DNA from: Paramacrobiotus richtersi
Lineage: Eukaryota > Tardigrada > Eutardigrada > Parachela > Macrobiotidae
Direction: 5' to 3'
NCBI GenBank assembly: GCA_034698045.1
Contig: JAQGAU010000042.1
Location: 1 to 49,856, forward strand
DNA: 49,856 bases
This document shows positions 30,990 to 43,990 of the stretch, in pieces. The notes beneath the pieces were generated by a model. It was not told the origin of the DNA, searched no databases, and saw only the letters and a program-made list of their open reading frames with translations. Position 1 is the first letter of the stretch; the number at the start of each line of letters is the position of its first letter. The position numbers were made by a program, and so were the translations under genes.

Positions 30990-33740
30990 TACAATGGCAG
31001 TGCTTGTATTATGTTACTTTCAGACATATCTGTATATTTGACACCTTCTCTAAGGCTGTTAACTTTGTTTCTGTTGAAAATGGTCTGATACCAGAGCGTA
31101 GTTACGGTTGTGACAGACCTAAAACCCATTAAATCAGCATCATCACCAATCGGGTCGTAATGATAACGATAGAAATCTGAAAAACTCTATAAACTTGCAC
31201 TGGCTTGAAGTGACTTCACAGTTCAAGCGTCTGATCCACGGAATGCGCGGAACAATATTAGACCATGTGCGTTCCATGTTTCCGAGTGTTGGACCGATTT
31301 ATAAATCACCCCTTGGACAGACATTTAGGAAAACGACAAAGAGCAGATGACTTCCCGCGCTTCGCTGCTACTTGTAGGTGCAAAGGCGGAGCTTCTACCT
31401 CGAACACATTAGGGCCTTATATGTGACGGGCTAAACCCGCCCTCCTAGCACATTTGCACATGCTCGATTTATCACATCGACTGTGCGATTCCCCACTGCC
31501 TTACGTTAAAACGATCCAAGGTCCATAAAGGCACTGACAGCAGCCGTGTCGACTCGACTAAATTAAATTCATTTCTAATTTAAACCATTACTGTGCTGAG
31601 TTAATGCAGTTTCGTTTGGTTTTCTGTTCTGTTGTGCAGAAGTGCTTGGAAATTATTTCGTTTTCATAATCCAGTATCCAAGGCAAATCTTTGAGGGTGT
31701 ATTATGATTATTGACATTTGGAAAATATATTCTGGCCTGGGTACCCGGCTGCCTGTTAACACAGCAGAAACGAAACGCTTCCTACTGCGTGCTGACAGTT
31801 TGATCGGGTTCTTGGCCGCATTATCCCGAATATCTAACTAATCTATGTTTGAATTATGGCTAACTGGAACAGTGCATCTTTTTACTCGGAACAAGTGCCT
31901 TTCTGGTCAGGATATTGTTGGCATTGTAATCTTATACACCGTGAAAGCCGGGATACCAGGCTGATGAGTTATTCATGGCTTCACTGTGTCTATCAAGTGA
32001 GTACAATATTTCGTCTTCAGAGAGCGTCAGAAGTTAGACGACAACAAAAACCCTTTTGCTTTGGAAGCGTAAGAACTGTATTCGGTTAATATACTCATAA
32101 ATATTCAGGCGATACTTTATACTACTGCTTTCCTCTTCACTTTCCAGTGTTTATGCTGATAGAAATCACTGCAGTAATGCTGCGTATTGATCTTTTCTTT
32201 GTTGTTCCTTTTTTCAGTTAACTGCCTCGTGTATAATCCAAATTATTTTCCTGGGAGTATTTAGAATCTGTTAGGAAGCCGGATAGCCAGGCTGAATGAA
32301 TTTTCTCATCAGGGAATCCGCTGCTAGATTTGAAATAAGATATAATTACCCAAAACCTTTGTCAGCATGTGCTTTTCGACCGATTTGTAAACCAACGGCC
32401 AACCCAAGATTATTGTTCGGATATTGTGACAATTTAGTTAACTGAGGAAAAAGACATGCCTTAGGCAGGAAGATACACTATCAAAAAATCTTGAAATGGA
32501 AAATGAATTTCCGATCAGAAATTCAGCGTCGTCCATGCGTACTCGCATGTGTGTGCGTCGATGTACTCATGTGTGTCGGCGCCCTGCGCACACCTGGCTG
32601 CGTTTTGACATACAGATTCGTATTTTTCGGGCGTTTTTTGGTGTAAATGTCTGTACAACTGGTGATTTATAAATCGGAGTGACCCTTGGAAATTTTAAAA
32701 CGCACACGGTCTAATACAATATGTACTGTTACGAATCTTACGATGAAAAGTGAAAGTTATGGCCTGTGAAAGGAGGGGCGCGTCCTACTGGACGGCTCCT
32801 GTGGAAGACACCAAGAGATACGCGGACAACGAGATGAAGGAATGATAACCTTTATCGAGAAGTCAAGCGTATGCACACAAAAGGACAAAAAGGGAAAAGG
32901 GCACACAGCCAAATCTACACAAACAAAGGGGCACTGCTGTATGCAGGAAATCCAGCCGTCTGCGAGGATGGTGGTGATGAACTGCCGTGCAGCAGTGCGA
33001 GACAGCGGAGGAGGCCGTACCGAGTCGGGACGTGAGCTTGACTCGTGTCGAGTCAGCCACGCCCGTGTCGGAGTCGGACTCCGCATCGACTGATCTCACA
33101 CCTGCGAATGCAAACGTACAGTAAGTACTGTACGATTTTTTGCTAATGCACTTCGCACCAGTAGTTGTACTGACGCATTCTGAATTTCCCGTCTGTAGTG
33201 TCCGCTGCCCAGTGTTCCAATACCAGATCAATGCTTGTTGAGCGTTGACCCGGATTTTCCAAACCGTACTCTTACGTGTCTGCTAGAAATCTAACCCACG
33301 CTAGTACTGTTCATTGATGCAGTCGAACGGTACAGTATAATGATATAGTTAAAAAATAGTGCGTATGTATTATCTGCATTAATTGCGAGTTATTACCAGT
33401 TATTGCGTACAATAACAGGGCAAGATTGTAGAAAAGTCACACTTCTAACTGTGAATTTGGATGCACAGGCAGACCGAAAAAAACAATATACCGATATATT
33501 TGTAAAGATAGTTAAGCTGTACAACTCCGGTAATTTTTCTAATTACAGCTGTGACAATTAACAACAGACCGCAATATCGAGATATTGCATCGAAAATATT
33601 CCATGTCGAAAAAGAACAACAAACATTGGCACTGAAAACAAAACGCACAAAGTGAATGTATCACGCCGATCCTCATTTAACAAAAACCGGAAGAAAAAGG
33701 CCACAGAGACACTTGATTTATCAACTGACTTTTGTATAAC
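30990..33740. other. 2.7-kb gene-poor stretch
   Basis: I find no supportable gene. Overlapping open frames on both strands at 32757-33231 are GC-rich but lack conserved motifs and splice context. The short direct similarity of ccaggctgatgagttattc (31958-31976) to ccaggctgaatgaattttc (about 32287-32305) may reflect an old duplication. Confidence 0.35.
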
Positions 33741-33744
33741 ATGT

Positions 33745-33795
33745 ATAAATTACAATATTCTGTCGTGTACAGAAAACCGTAATAAAGTGTTGATT
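33745..33795 (+). repeat. Third copy of the protease 3'-end motif
   Basis: tcgtgtacagaaaaccgtaa followed by taaagtg reproduces the polyadenylation segments of the two proteases (about 13956-13982 and 22712-22738) almost exactly, some 11 kb away. No protease coding sequence precedes it here. It may be a stray end of another protease copy or part of a dispersed repeat that supplies all three poly(A) signals. Confidence 0.55.
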
Positions 33796-33859
33796 CTAAA
33801 CCATGTACAAAAGTATCGGTATAACATGTTCGACTGGCAAGAGGAGACCAACAGGACGG

Positions 33860-35330
33860 CACCCCGACATATCGTCGCCCGACCTATCGTCGCCCGACCT
33901 TTCGTCGTTTTTCGTCGTTTTTCGTCGCCCGACATATCGTCGCCCGACCTTACGTCGCCCGACCTTACGTCGTTTTATATTGCCCGACCTCTCGTCGCCC
34001 AGTAATTAGTCGAAATTCTTTCGTCGTCAGAACTTGACGTTTTCAAAAATCTGATCTGGGTGGATCGAAGTCCCATCGAAAATTTTTGCGAGGCTCAGCT
34101 TTTATGTAGATCGATAGTGAAGAATGTTTTGCACAGTTAAAATTGTTCGTTGACCTGCAGTAAGCACCATTGAAGCTTTCAAAGTGTAAAGTTTAGGTAA
34201 AAAAGGTAGCAAAATGCAAATAACCATTTGCGTGCTGTTTCTACTGATCACAAAGGAGCTGTAAAATACCGTACGTTTCGAACCAGTGCATAGTATCCAG
34301 TACTGCAGCTGATGTCATTTTGTGAGATTTGATCGGATGATCAACGTTGCGTTTCGTGTATCAAACTGGTTTCGAATCATGTGTCCAGCTGTGGTGAAAT
34401 GCTTGAAGAAAAGCGAAGCGTCCTGTGTTTCATCCTTACGTCTAAAACTTGGTCTGAAACGTTTTTCCACTAATTAAACTTTAAATTACAACGTGCGAGG
34501 AACGCGCAGTACCGTAAAACATGATCTAGAATATTATACCTTAAGGTAAGCTAACTAAAACTCCACTTAGGTTTAGGGTTTAATGTTTTAATCTTCAGAG
34601 CACAAGGGAAAATCTCTTATCAAGGCCCGTAGACGACAGAACACTGTCAAACAAATAGCAACAATGCATTCGCTGGATGAAATCAGAAATACTGCGCTTA
34701 TGGTAACTGACAAATCATGCGAGATCTCAACAATAGGAACAATCGAATCAGTTCAACCATGGCCTCACAAACACATTGGATGGCCAAATATCTGACTGCA
34801 TAATCTTTGCCGTCATGTCTTTAAAACTTATTGACGTAATCGAATTAGGTTGGTTTCTAATCATACTGCGTATGTTGCTTGGCGTCTTTTCAGGGTTATA
34901 AGAAAGCCAGACTACAGAGTTAAAAAATCAGCTGAACCGACCGGTAAGCTGATAAATGACAGCTTTTCTACAAAAACTAAAAATCAGTGCTCAAGAAACC
35001 CGAAATACCCTCATGTTTACTTGACCACCCTCGTGTTGGATTAATTAAGATATTTTGAACATTTGTCAGTGTAATCAGTTACAGCGCAAACTAGCGGCAA
35101 CTGGTTTTGGGATTCAGGATTAGGAGCTATAATATGTCGCTACATAATTTAATCAACTATTGGTACATTTCTGAACAGTTATTGAACGGTGCGCAATACG
35201 AATAACGGCTATGCAGCAGTATGAAAATCGATGCGTACAACTCAGGTTGAACAAAGGTCATAGCTCACTAAAGGTCGCCAAACGACGAAAAGTCGGGCGA
35301 CGAAAAGCTGGCGACGAAATGACGGGACAC
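33860..35330. mobile_element. 1.47-kb element with inverted ends built of tcgtcgcccgacct repeats
   Basis: The left end (33863-34010) holds about eight degenerate copies of tcgtcgcccgacct and tcgtttttcg units. The right end (35274-35330) carries the inverse (cgacgaaaagtcgggcgacg, gcgacgaaatgacggg). Left and inverted right ends align over about 50 bp. The interior (34.02-35.27 kb) has no convincing coding frame. It is a non-autonomous TIR element with iterated subterminal motifs, similar in design but not in sequence to the 18.9-kb element. Confidence 0.6.
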
Positions 35331-36219
35331 GCAACAGGCACCTGATAAAAAACATATCATTAATTCTCTACCATTCTTCCGTTAAAGATACGATTATTCT
35401 TAGCAGTAGTTTGATCCTTTTCGTTTGTTACATTGTATGGACGCTAGAGAAATGATGCTGTTATCATAATCAATCGCAGGTCTCTTTGGATTTGACGTAC
35501 GTTTATTTAGTTCTTTACTTTTGCACATAGAATAAGCCGTACGTTCCATCATCGTATACGGCTTACACCAGCATTTCCAAATGCTGCACTACAGCTATCT
35601 AGAGTAAACATTTTCAGATTCAAAGATCGTAGTAGTAGTATATGTTATACTAATCCAGAGATAATAGTCAGCGTAAGTCTCCACATAGAATTTGATCATG
35701 TTCCATTAACTGCAACGACACACACGTACAGAATTGTCAACCATTAACCAAAACTACTGCGATCAGAATAATAGACCCGCATTGTCCGTATTTAAAAATA
35801 ACTGTAGTCTGTTCCCGCTTCACTGCCCCCGTTCCATCGAGCACGTACAGCCTTATGCAACTTGTTGTCGCGTTTCGCTTGACCGATGCATTGTTTAGTC
35901 CACTTTTTCCCCGGCATCCGATATTATACTGCACAGAACCAAAAATAAATCGAAAACAGCAGCAATGTAATTTGCATTTTATGGGCATTCATGTTCCGCA
36001 GAAAAAAGATGCATTGGACCAACTGGGCGTAGCCTTAACTAAGCGGCAGTACAGATATGGCATTGAAAGTGTAATAACGGTGCATTTTATAGGTATGTAT
36101 TGCAGGCTGATTGTCCCGGTCAAAACCGGTTAGAAAGAAGCCTCATTCACACGAATCCTTTTGCAATCACTTTCAGATGTTTGAATTGGTGTTTCGGATG
36201 TACAGTGATCAACCCGATT
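35331..36219. other. Upstream region of the relaxin-type receptor gene
   Basis: This may contain the promoter and a non-coding first exon. A tract followed by tttcag at about 36166-36175 could be a splice acceptor leading into the exon with the start codon. The frame at 35855-36133 has no supporting motif. Confidence 0.3.
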
Positions 36220-39200
36220 ATGGAACTTTCTAAATACAAGATGAATATCTGGTTCATAATTTTATTAATTCCTTTTTGGGATATTGTTCGCGCGAGTGGG
36301 ATTAACGCCGGTTGTTCCAAATTTGAGTTTCCATGCAATAATTCAGACTTGTGTGTTGCGCAGCAGAAATGGTGCGATCATGTGGAAGATTGTCCGGATG
36401 GCGATGACGAAATGCCGGATTGTCGTAAGTGTGATCTTCGGTAAAATCTTGACGGAGTTGCGAAAATCGTGAAACGGAAACGTAAAGAACCAAGATCGTA
36501 GCCTAATCTTTCTGTTATAATGGTTTTAATTTGCTCTAAAGTGCCGAAAGAAAATCTTGCATAGGGAAGTTGAATCGAAGATCAGAAAGATCAAGGAAAA
36601 CGTCGAATTAAAAGCAGAGAAAGACAAGGTCATAATTATATATTTCTACAGATAAACACTTCAACACCGGATCGAATGCAATTCCGATACAAATGACAAA
36701 AAAACATGCAGATACAAATCAGAACAAGAAAAAAGTCAGAACGAACGTTTATGTATATTCACTTCATGCAGTTATACTTAAAATGTGGAGTTCATTCAGT
36801 TCAACTAGCCACTACCCTACGATTTTCGTTGTTAGGCTTGAATGTCTTTGAAACTTTCTTTGATTCTGAGACACTTCACGTATTATCGCTCCATTCAGAT
36901 TTGTTATAACGAACACATATTTTGCAGATTGATTAACATTTTTCATAATATTACTTATCAGAAAAATTTATTAACTTTAGTTTTTTACCCTTTATCTAGC
37001 AGTTTCTTACATAATGTGTCAAGGCCAGCTTGACCTTAGCACATGGTTTTTGCGGAATATACCAGGTGCCCCATTATTCACTAATCACTGCCAATTGTTC
37101 AGAAATGTCAGTTTTGAAGTTTGTAACACTCACCTTCAAATTTCCCACACAATGCAACAGATTGAAAAGCTGCTTGTGAGTGAAACAGATGCATAAAGCA
37201 TCTGAATCAAATTGCGATTCATTGTGTAATATTGTTCAACACAGGCTGTGAATACAACGTATTAATTGGTAATTTTGATAGAATTGGAAAGGTACGCTAA
37301 CATTGCTTGAAAGTTGAACTTACACTTGGATTTGAAGGCTTCTGTCTAAAACTTCGCTCTAAACGGATTCTTCATGGTTTTATTAAAAATGTCGTTGCAT
37401 TACGCAGAAATATTGATAATTTCCTTATGTTTATTAGAAGCGAAAGCGGTTACGTGGGATGACTTCCAAAGCGACACTTTACCATGCATCAACGAAGTGC
37501 GCAGAGCCAAAAAGATGCGGCTAATCCATATGGATGTACTGGACCATTTCTTCACGTCCGCACCATCAAACGATTTCACCGACGATTATGACGAAGGATG
37601 CAGTATGTTGCGTATTGTTATGTCATTCGCATTGTGTTCAGTCGGAAGATTTATAAACATAGACGCGATATGAAAATTTGTTTTTGTGACAGCGGCATTT
37701 TTTATTAGCTTACATAGAGCTTGAAATGTATCGTAAAAGGAATCTTTTTACCGATACGATAACCAATTTAGAGTGTGTACTGGTTGCGAATATTGGTTTC
37801 CATAGAATGTACTGTAGTGCGTTAAAAAATCAATTTATTCACCAGTCACGCAAGGGCAATTTTGTCTTTAATCGACTAAAAGCTACCACTATTATACAAT
37901 ATTTACAATAAATCTATTTTCTATACGGGATTAAATGAATAAATCATGCACGTTCAGTATCTGCTCGTAGCTGTTTCAATTATTACGGGTGTTTTCTCAA
38001 ACTATTTTTAGATATGCTGGTACCGAGAATTCCGGGATTTGATTCTTAATGAACTGTAGGTTTGGACAATGTGCCGCCCACCTGTCAATGCGAGAGTCGA
38101 TCGCTAGCGTGTAAAATTGACGGCAAACTGCCCAACCTGTCGCAAGTGAAGCCCAGTCCCACCCTCGTGTAAGTCGTATGAAACCCATATGCGGAAGTAT
38201 GTGCGTTGGCGTAGGCGGAAGTTCAGCAACGTTAACTGCTCGCGTTGGTGAACATCGAGGTCACGATGCATGTTTGAAGTCCCGGTAAAGTTTGCTTTTG
38301 GACTTTCAATGCTATAGCTTTAATGCGTTATATTGTGGTGCCTTAGCCGCTTTTATGAAATGTGCATGCAAATCTAAACTATCGTATAGTGTGTTTGCAT
38401 TAAGCGTACAAGTACTTAACGGAGGATTTTTATCAACTGAATATTACGAGGCATTCTTGTGTTTACTGTATGTACCCATGGCATTTTTAGCCTGTATATA
38501 ATAATTATGGCTACGGATATACCAGGTTTAACACAAACTAGAAAGATAAATTGTAAACTTTTGCTTTTTTTGTTAAAATTATAGACTTGGTTTTTTTGTT
38601 CAACATGAAGCATCACGCGCACAGTCCATTTTTATTAGTTTTCTGTTGATCAGACAGTATTTTAAAAGCAACGTACGTTTTTCCCCAAACTGTTCGCTTT
38701 TGTTTCTTTCTCCTTTGTTTGGCAACTTGAACACTACTTTTCTGGCATTACTAAAATGTACGTAAACCAGATTCTGAATGTGAAATACCATATGATTTTC
38801 AGTGCGCTTCGAAGCAAACGAGGCACCATGGGATGCCTTGGGCCAACGCGGCAACAGAACGGAATATATTCACAGCTGGACAATCTACTAACTTTGTAAG
38901 AGGCGTAATCGTGCGCTTTCTGCTCTGGTGATAAGCATATTCGTTTAGCCAAGAAATTCATCTGTTGAACTTTACCTTTACAGGAACTTCTCGCACAGCG
39001 GACTCCGATGTCTGCATGCGTTTGCTTTTCGGACCCATAATCTGGCCACCTTGTACGAGCACCACATGTTGAGCGACCTGCGTTTTTTGTTGATGTTTTG
39101 CATACATTTTCTTTGCAGAGACTTGTCACACAACAGATTAAGACAACTGACCAACGACACATTTTCTGGTCTGAACGCGTGCTCAGTGTAAGTTCATAAA

Positions 39201-42200
39201 GAAACAGCGTTCTCTTCTGCATGACCTTTATGTTTTTTTGCGTATCTACAGAATAAGTAAAAAATTTCCTAGCATACTTCTTTTTATTGATGCGTTGCCA
39301 CTTACAGTTGAAATGTATGCCATGTTAAATTCTAGATTTCTGAACGACAACGCCATCGGAGATTGGATTGAAGATCCGTTTAATGCCGCGTCAGCGGTTA
39401 GTTGGCTGTAAGTGCGTTTTCGTATTGTTAACCTATAATATACCAATCGCATATGTGTAATCTTGCTGAATGTTTTAGAGATCTTCGAAACAATGAAATA
39501 ACGCTGGAAGAACCCGGAATGCTACAGAGCCTTCGCAGTACCTGTGTCCTGTGAGTAAGCTTCTTGTTATCATTTACAAATAAAGCATACTGCATGCCAC
39601 GCCTTTTGAACAGTGTTTGTCGTTTCTTGCAGGGAACTGACTGGCAACTTTATCCGCAGAATAACGAACCAAACTTTCAAGGGGCTTACACGATTGCGCA
39701 ATCTGTAAGAAATGCATGTGTGTGTTTTCGCTAATTTTCACATTACCCACGCTGCTTTCGTGTAGAGAACTTTCATTCAACGAAATCGAAACTATTGAGT
39801 CGGGAGCATTTATGGACCTGCATACAGCCGGAACAATGTAAGGTCACATGCACCGGACTGAAATCGCTATCATCTGCATAATGTGCTTATTCTAGAAATC
39901 TGAAGAACAACAGATTATCCGTACTGGACGAAGGACTGTTCCAAAATAATCCACATCTTCGTCAAGTGTAAGTGTCAGAGTTAAAACTTATAATCGTAAT
40001 AGAATAAAAGTTGTATATTGTGATTTCAGCGAACTCGCCTATAACAGCAACATTTCATCTATTCCGATTGGATTGTTTCGAAACTTTAACTGTACAAAGC
40101 TGTAAGAAAAAGAACACAACATTTCTAAATCTACGTATTACATATATCACTGCTATCGGCCTGTTTTAGAGATTTGCGTGGGATTTTAATTAGCAACATT
40201 GACGAGGAGATGTTCCGTACATTACCATCCTCATGCAATGTGTACGGGGGTCTTCTAATCTCTGTTCCGCAACTACAGAATATACTGATTTTTTTAAACT
40301 CGTTGTGTAGATTGTTTGAGAAGTTGTATTACTGCTTCTACGCACATCACATTCGCAACTGCACTCCGAAAGCTGACGGAATCTCTTCGTTTGAGAATCT
40401 GCTGGTTAACCCCACTTTGGTGGTGCTAGCGTGGATTTTGGCCATTTTTACCGTTGTCTCGAACTTCTTGGTATATGTAGCTCGATGGTACGTAGAATAT
40501 TTCAAAACACAGCGTGTTCTCACAGTAAGACTTAGTAATGTTGCTGTTTCAGGTATCTAGATGGAACTTTGAAGCATGGTGTACACGATATGGTTATCCG
40601 CGATGCTCGCATAATGTCGCTGTTTATCAAGCATTTAAGCTGTAAGTACACAACACGCAACAGCCAGTGAAACCTGACGAAAAATACCGTAAGTATTGCT
40701 AGTAGCTGTATTCCCCGGTTTCGGGTTCGGCTCTCACTTTTCCGATATACTTTTCGGTTCTGAGATATAGTATTCAGCCACTCGTTGCTGCATAGCGGTG
40801 TCAAATGCATTTTATCGTTACAGTTTCCGACATGCTGACTGGAATGTACATGCTCTTTATTTGCTATTTTAACGAGACGTTCAAAGGTCGCTACCATCGC
40901 TACGCACTGGACTGGGTCAACAGTATCAAATGCCAGATTCTCGGCATAACAGGTGAGCTGTTACACCACACAGTACCGCATTTTTAGTTAAAAGCTACCA
41001 TGCATTTGAGAGAGTACGAGTACTATTTTAATCTCTGTTATTATTAACTTCTACAGCAATGTCCTCGGCGGAGATCAGCATGATGATCCTAACCTTCATC
41101 GCTCTGGACCGCTTCCTAACAATCTGTTGTACGAACAAGAAACTCCGTCTTTCAATCTGGTCAGTCCGCTTCATACTGCTGTTCATCTGGCTACTTGGAG
41201 TTACGCTCGCGGTCATTCCCGCTATAATCTGGAGCGGCCGGGTTCACAACTACTACGGGAACAATGGAGTCTGTCTTCCTCTATACTTGCAAGAGCCGCG
41301 ACTGAACGGGTGGATCTACTCGTTAGCAGTTGTGATCGGATTGAACTGTATGCTGATCCTGTTGATTGTGTTTGCGTATACCCGGATATTCTGCTCGATA
41401 AGAAAGTGGAGACATGATGTGCCCATTGCATCAGAGGAGAGGGAATTGTTGTGGAGATTCTTCACACTGGTTCTGGTTAATTTGTGCTGCTGGTTGCCGA
41501 CGTTCGGGTTTAAGTTTTTGGCGCTGACCAGTCATAAAGTTCCCGGTAAAATTTGCGCATAAACCGAAAGAATGTTTGTAATGCTACATTTGGCTTATTA
41601 CAGATGAGTCATATGCGTGGATTGTGACCTTTGTGTTCCCACTCAACAGCGCAATGAACCCAATTGTGTATTCGCTCAGTTCTCGAGAATTCCGTGCAAG
41701 GGTGGGAAGAGTAACTGGATACAGCGGCATCCGGGAGTTTGTTGTCCATCGAATCAATCATATCGGCCGTAAGTTAATCGTACATCAAAACAGTTTGCTT
41801 AGACTGAGAGTTCTCCACGCTACCGTACAAGCAATCGTTGTAACGCAAGAAACTTCATACAATTGTTAGGTATATTTTCGAATGGAACCTTAGACATGTC
41901 CTAACTTTACAGGTCGCCTAAGTACATGGAGCACAATCACATCCAGTGACATATGCCAGATCGACAGCGTGGCGTACCCAGAAACCCCACTGCGGGCTCC
42001 CGACGGACCACCTCCGCCATATACCGCCACGGTAATCGGAGTGCCGGCCTGTCGACGACAGCGTGGGAAGCGGCCTAGCTCGGTGCATTTCCCTGTATCC
42101 TACGAATCCATCAGTCACACTCAACTACACCGAAATTCGGCGTATCAACTGAGCGATTCGGATTTTACCGGTAATCCACACGAACTAGAACCGCTGCGGG

Positions 42201-42232
42201 AGAGACCGGCCGAAGAAGACGCGCCGTTATGA
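36220..42232 (+). CDS. Relaxin/insulin-like-peptide receptor (LDLa + LRR + 7TM), about 860 aa
   Basis: Nineteen exons, all GT-AG and phase-consistent: 36220-36424, 37438-37602, 38060-38168, 38803-38895, 38984-39052, 39119-39187, 39336-39407, 39479-39550, 39633-39704, 39766-39837, 39896-39967, 40030-40101, 40170-40241, 40311-40487, 40553-40641, 40824-40952, 41057-41545, 41604-41768, 41913-42232. Signal peptide, then an LDLa module (Cys32-Cys68, with WCDHVEDCPDGDDE). An LRR N-cap follows (VPPTCQCES). About ten LRRs come next, one per phase-2 exon of 69-72 nt (the first is 93 nt). The hinge is NCTPKADGISSFENLL, very like RXFP1/2. Seven spans begin near 439. LDRF (553-556) stands at the DRY position and NPIVY (718-722) is in TM7. 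The tail is Pro/Ser-rich and acidic. This is LGR type C, expected at the plasma membrane as a G-protein-coupled receptor for relaxin/Dilp8-like peptides. ATG 36241 is an alternative start. Confidence 0.93.
37008..37165 (-). repeat. Dispersed repeat in intron 1 of the receptor gene
   Basis: Related to 14541-14715 (shared core taatgtgtcaagg, then ccaggtgcc and cagaaatgtca). The minus-strand frame open at 14.6 kb has stops here, so this copy is more decayed. Confidence 0.4.
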
Positions 42233-43990
42233 ACAGGGTTTCTGTAGCTCTCGGAAATGGTTTCTCGCTCTACTGTACCGCACTCATTTGTTTTTATTTG
42301 GCTTGTTCATGTTCAGCCTTAATTTTGTACAGATATGATATTGTGGCGTTTTGGCTCTGTTATTCCAACAAAAGAGCACTCTGACTCCGTCCGATGTACT
42401 TGTATTTTTACGTAAGCATTCGGTTTTATTATGCTTGGCTGTGTTACTCTTACGCTGCTACCTGTACATGGCAGGCGAGAAAAATAATCGTTGAATCATG
42501 ATTAAGTTATGTTTATCCATATATACGGTTTTATTAATAATGGTTTTTATAAATACAGAACCTCAAAACAGTAATGAAAACGAGCTATAGATACTGTTTG
42601 AGAACCTGATGTATTCAGGACGGAACAGAACGATCCCAGTTTAAAAAAAACTTCATTTTTGTTGAAATGTGAAGGCAAATGCAGTTGTTGATTGACTAAA
42701 TCCGCTAGGTCGCAGAAAAGGGCAGTGATCATGATCCAGAACGTACGTTACCGTGTCCGCATATTGTGGACGCGCAGTGCTTGCTTTCCCCTGTGCAGTT
42801 TCTGGTGCCACAAATTCCCGGCATTCCTGGTTTGATAGTTCTCCCTTCTCTGTGAAATTAACTGAACCTGGCTGAGTTATCGTTCGCAGCGAACTTGCGA
42901 AGGTCTTCTATACTAGCTCCAGTGCAGTTTTCTCTGTTACGGAAGCTCATTGTAGTCATTCCTTATTATTAAACCACGACTCTTTGAAATGGTCCGATTT
43001 GCTTAAAATTGACAAGCATGTTTCGCATTACGAGCCCAGGAATCTTTTTGCTTTTGGACTACACTTTTTAAAAAACTGCAAAGTTATTAGGCTTAAACTA
43101 TATCATGTACGTATGTACCGCTTATAACGAACAATGCAGTCGTTTGAAGACTGACCAGAGCCCTTTGCGCAATGAAGACAATCAAAGCGGATCTTGCACA
43201 TATGTAAAAAGTCCCAGTCTTCATCGTCAGTATCAGCGAAGGGCGATTACATAGTAGATTTTCTTCTGTGATTTCTAGATCTATGCAAATGTGTAATCGA
43301 ATTTGAAATCATACACAATCGATTTGGAAGAAGGCGAACTTGCCGAAACTGGCGACGAGGCCAGTGACAAGGACCACCAAAAAAGGACAAAAATCGCAAG
43401 GCTTCTAAAAGCGGGTCTTCGCGTGTGTTCGGCTATAAGACACAAGCATTTGCACAAAGAAAATAACATGCTGCACAAATTTTTTGAAAGTGATGCAGAA
43501 TGATGCTCACATGAGGCCAGTTTCGACATTTTTTCTTGTACTGTTGTAAATCTCCTAGAGCTTATTAATCATTTTGACATTTTGCTGGCCACAAACTCAT
43601 GTACGAGTAGGATCATGTACGAGTATTGCCGCACTAGGCAGATTCACTGCTTTTCTCTGAAATTGTACCAGTTAAACTGACAATGTGAGGCCAGCGTTTT
43701 TTCGAAGCGCTACGGCAGTACTGGCTAGTGGCTACCTGATTGGCTGCGCGAGATGAGTCCGTATGACTGTTTGTATCTCTGCTATAGACTGGACTACAGT
43801 GTACACGCACTTTTCATACATGCCATCGCCTAACTCTGTTGACCGGCCGACATGCAGCTGGCCGTTGTTACTCACGCCTTTCTGACATTCATCATTCTTT
43901 TCAGCATCTAAATTTCGGTTTCTTGTTACGAAGATTTCAGCTGTTCTAACCGTTAGACATTTTTTCTTGACCTTTGAATTCTCGATTGCA
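42233..43990. other. 3' UTR of the receptor gene and spacer
   Basis: No firm gene. A short frame at 43297-43503 encodes an acidic then basic peptide (DLEEGELAETGDEASDKDHQ). It could be an upstream exon of the next gene, but no linking donor is evident, so I leave it unassigned. Confidence 0.35.

Noticed and set aside
32757-33231. Overlapping open frames on both strands
   Set aside because: GC-rich but without conserved motif, splice context or homologous copy in the window; chance frames are likely.
34360-34400. gtttcgaatc as a possible tRNA T-arm
   Set aside because: No matching acceptor, D and anticodon stems can be drawn around it.
36100-36219. Longer N-terminus for the receptor from 36100
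   Set aside because: The upstream codons lack an ATG that improves the signal peptide; a likely splice acceptor at about 36175 suggests 5' UTR, so ATG 36220 or 36241 is preferred.
43297-43503. Acidic 66-codon frame as an upstream exon of the Tudor-like gene
   Set aside because: It ends in TGA with no donor that would connect it to 43991, and upstream ATGs are in other frames.
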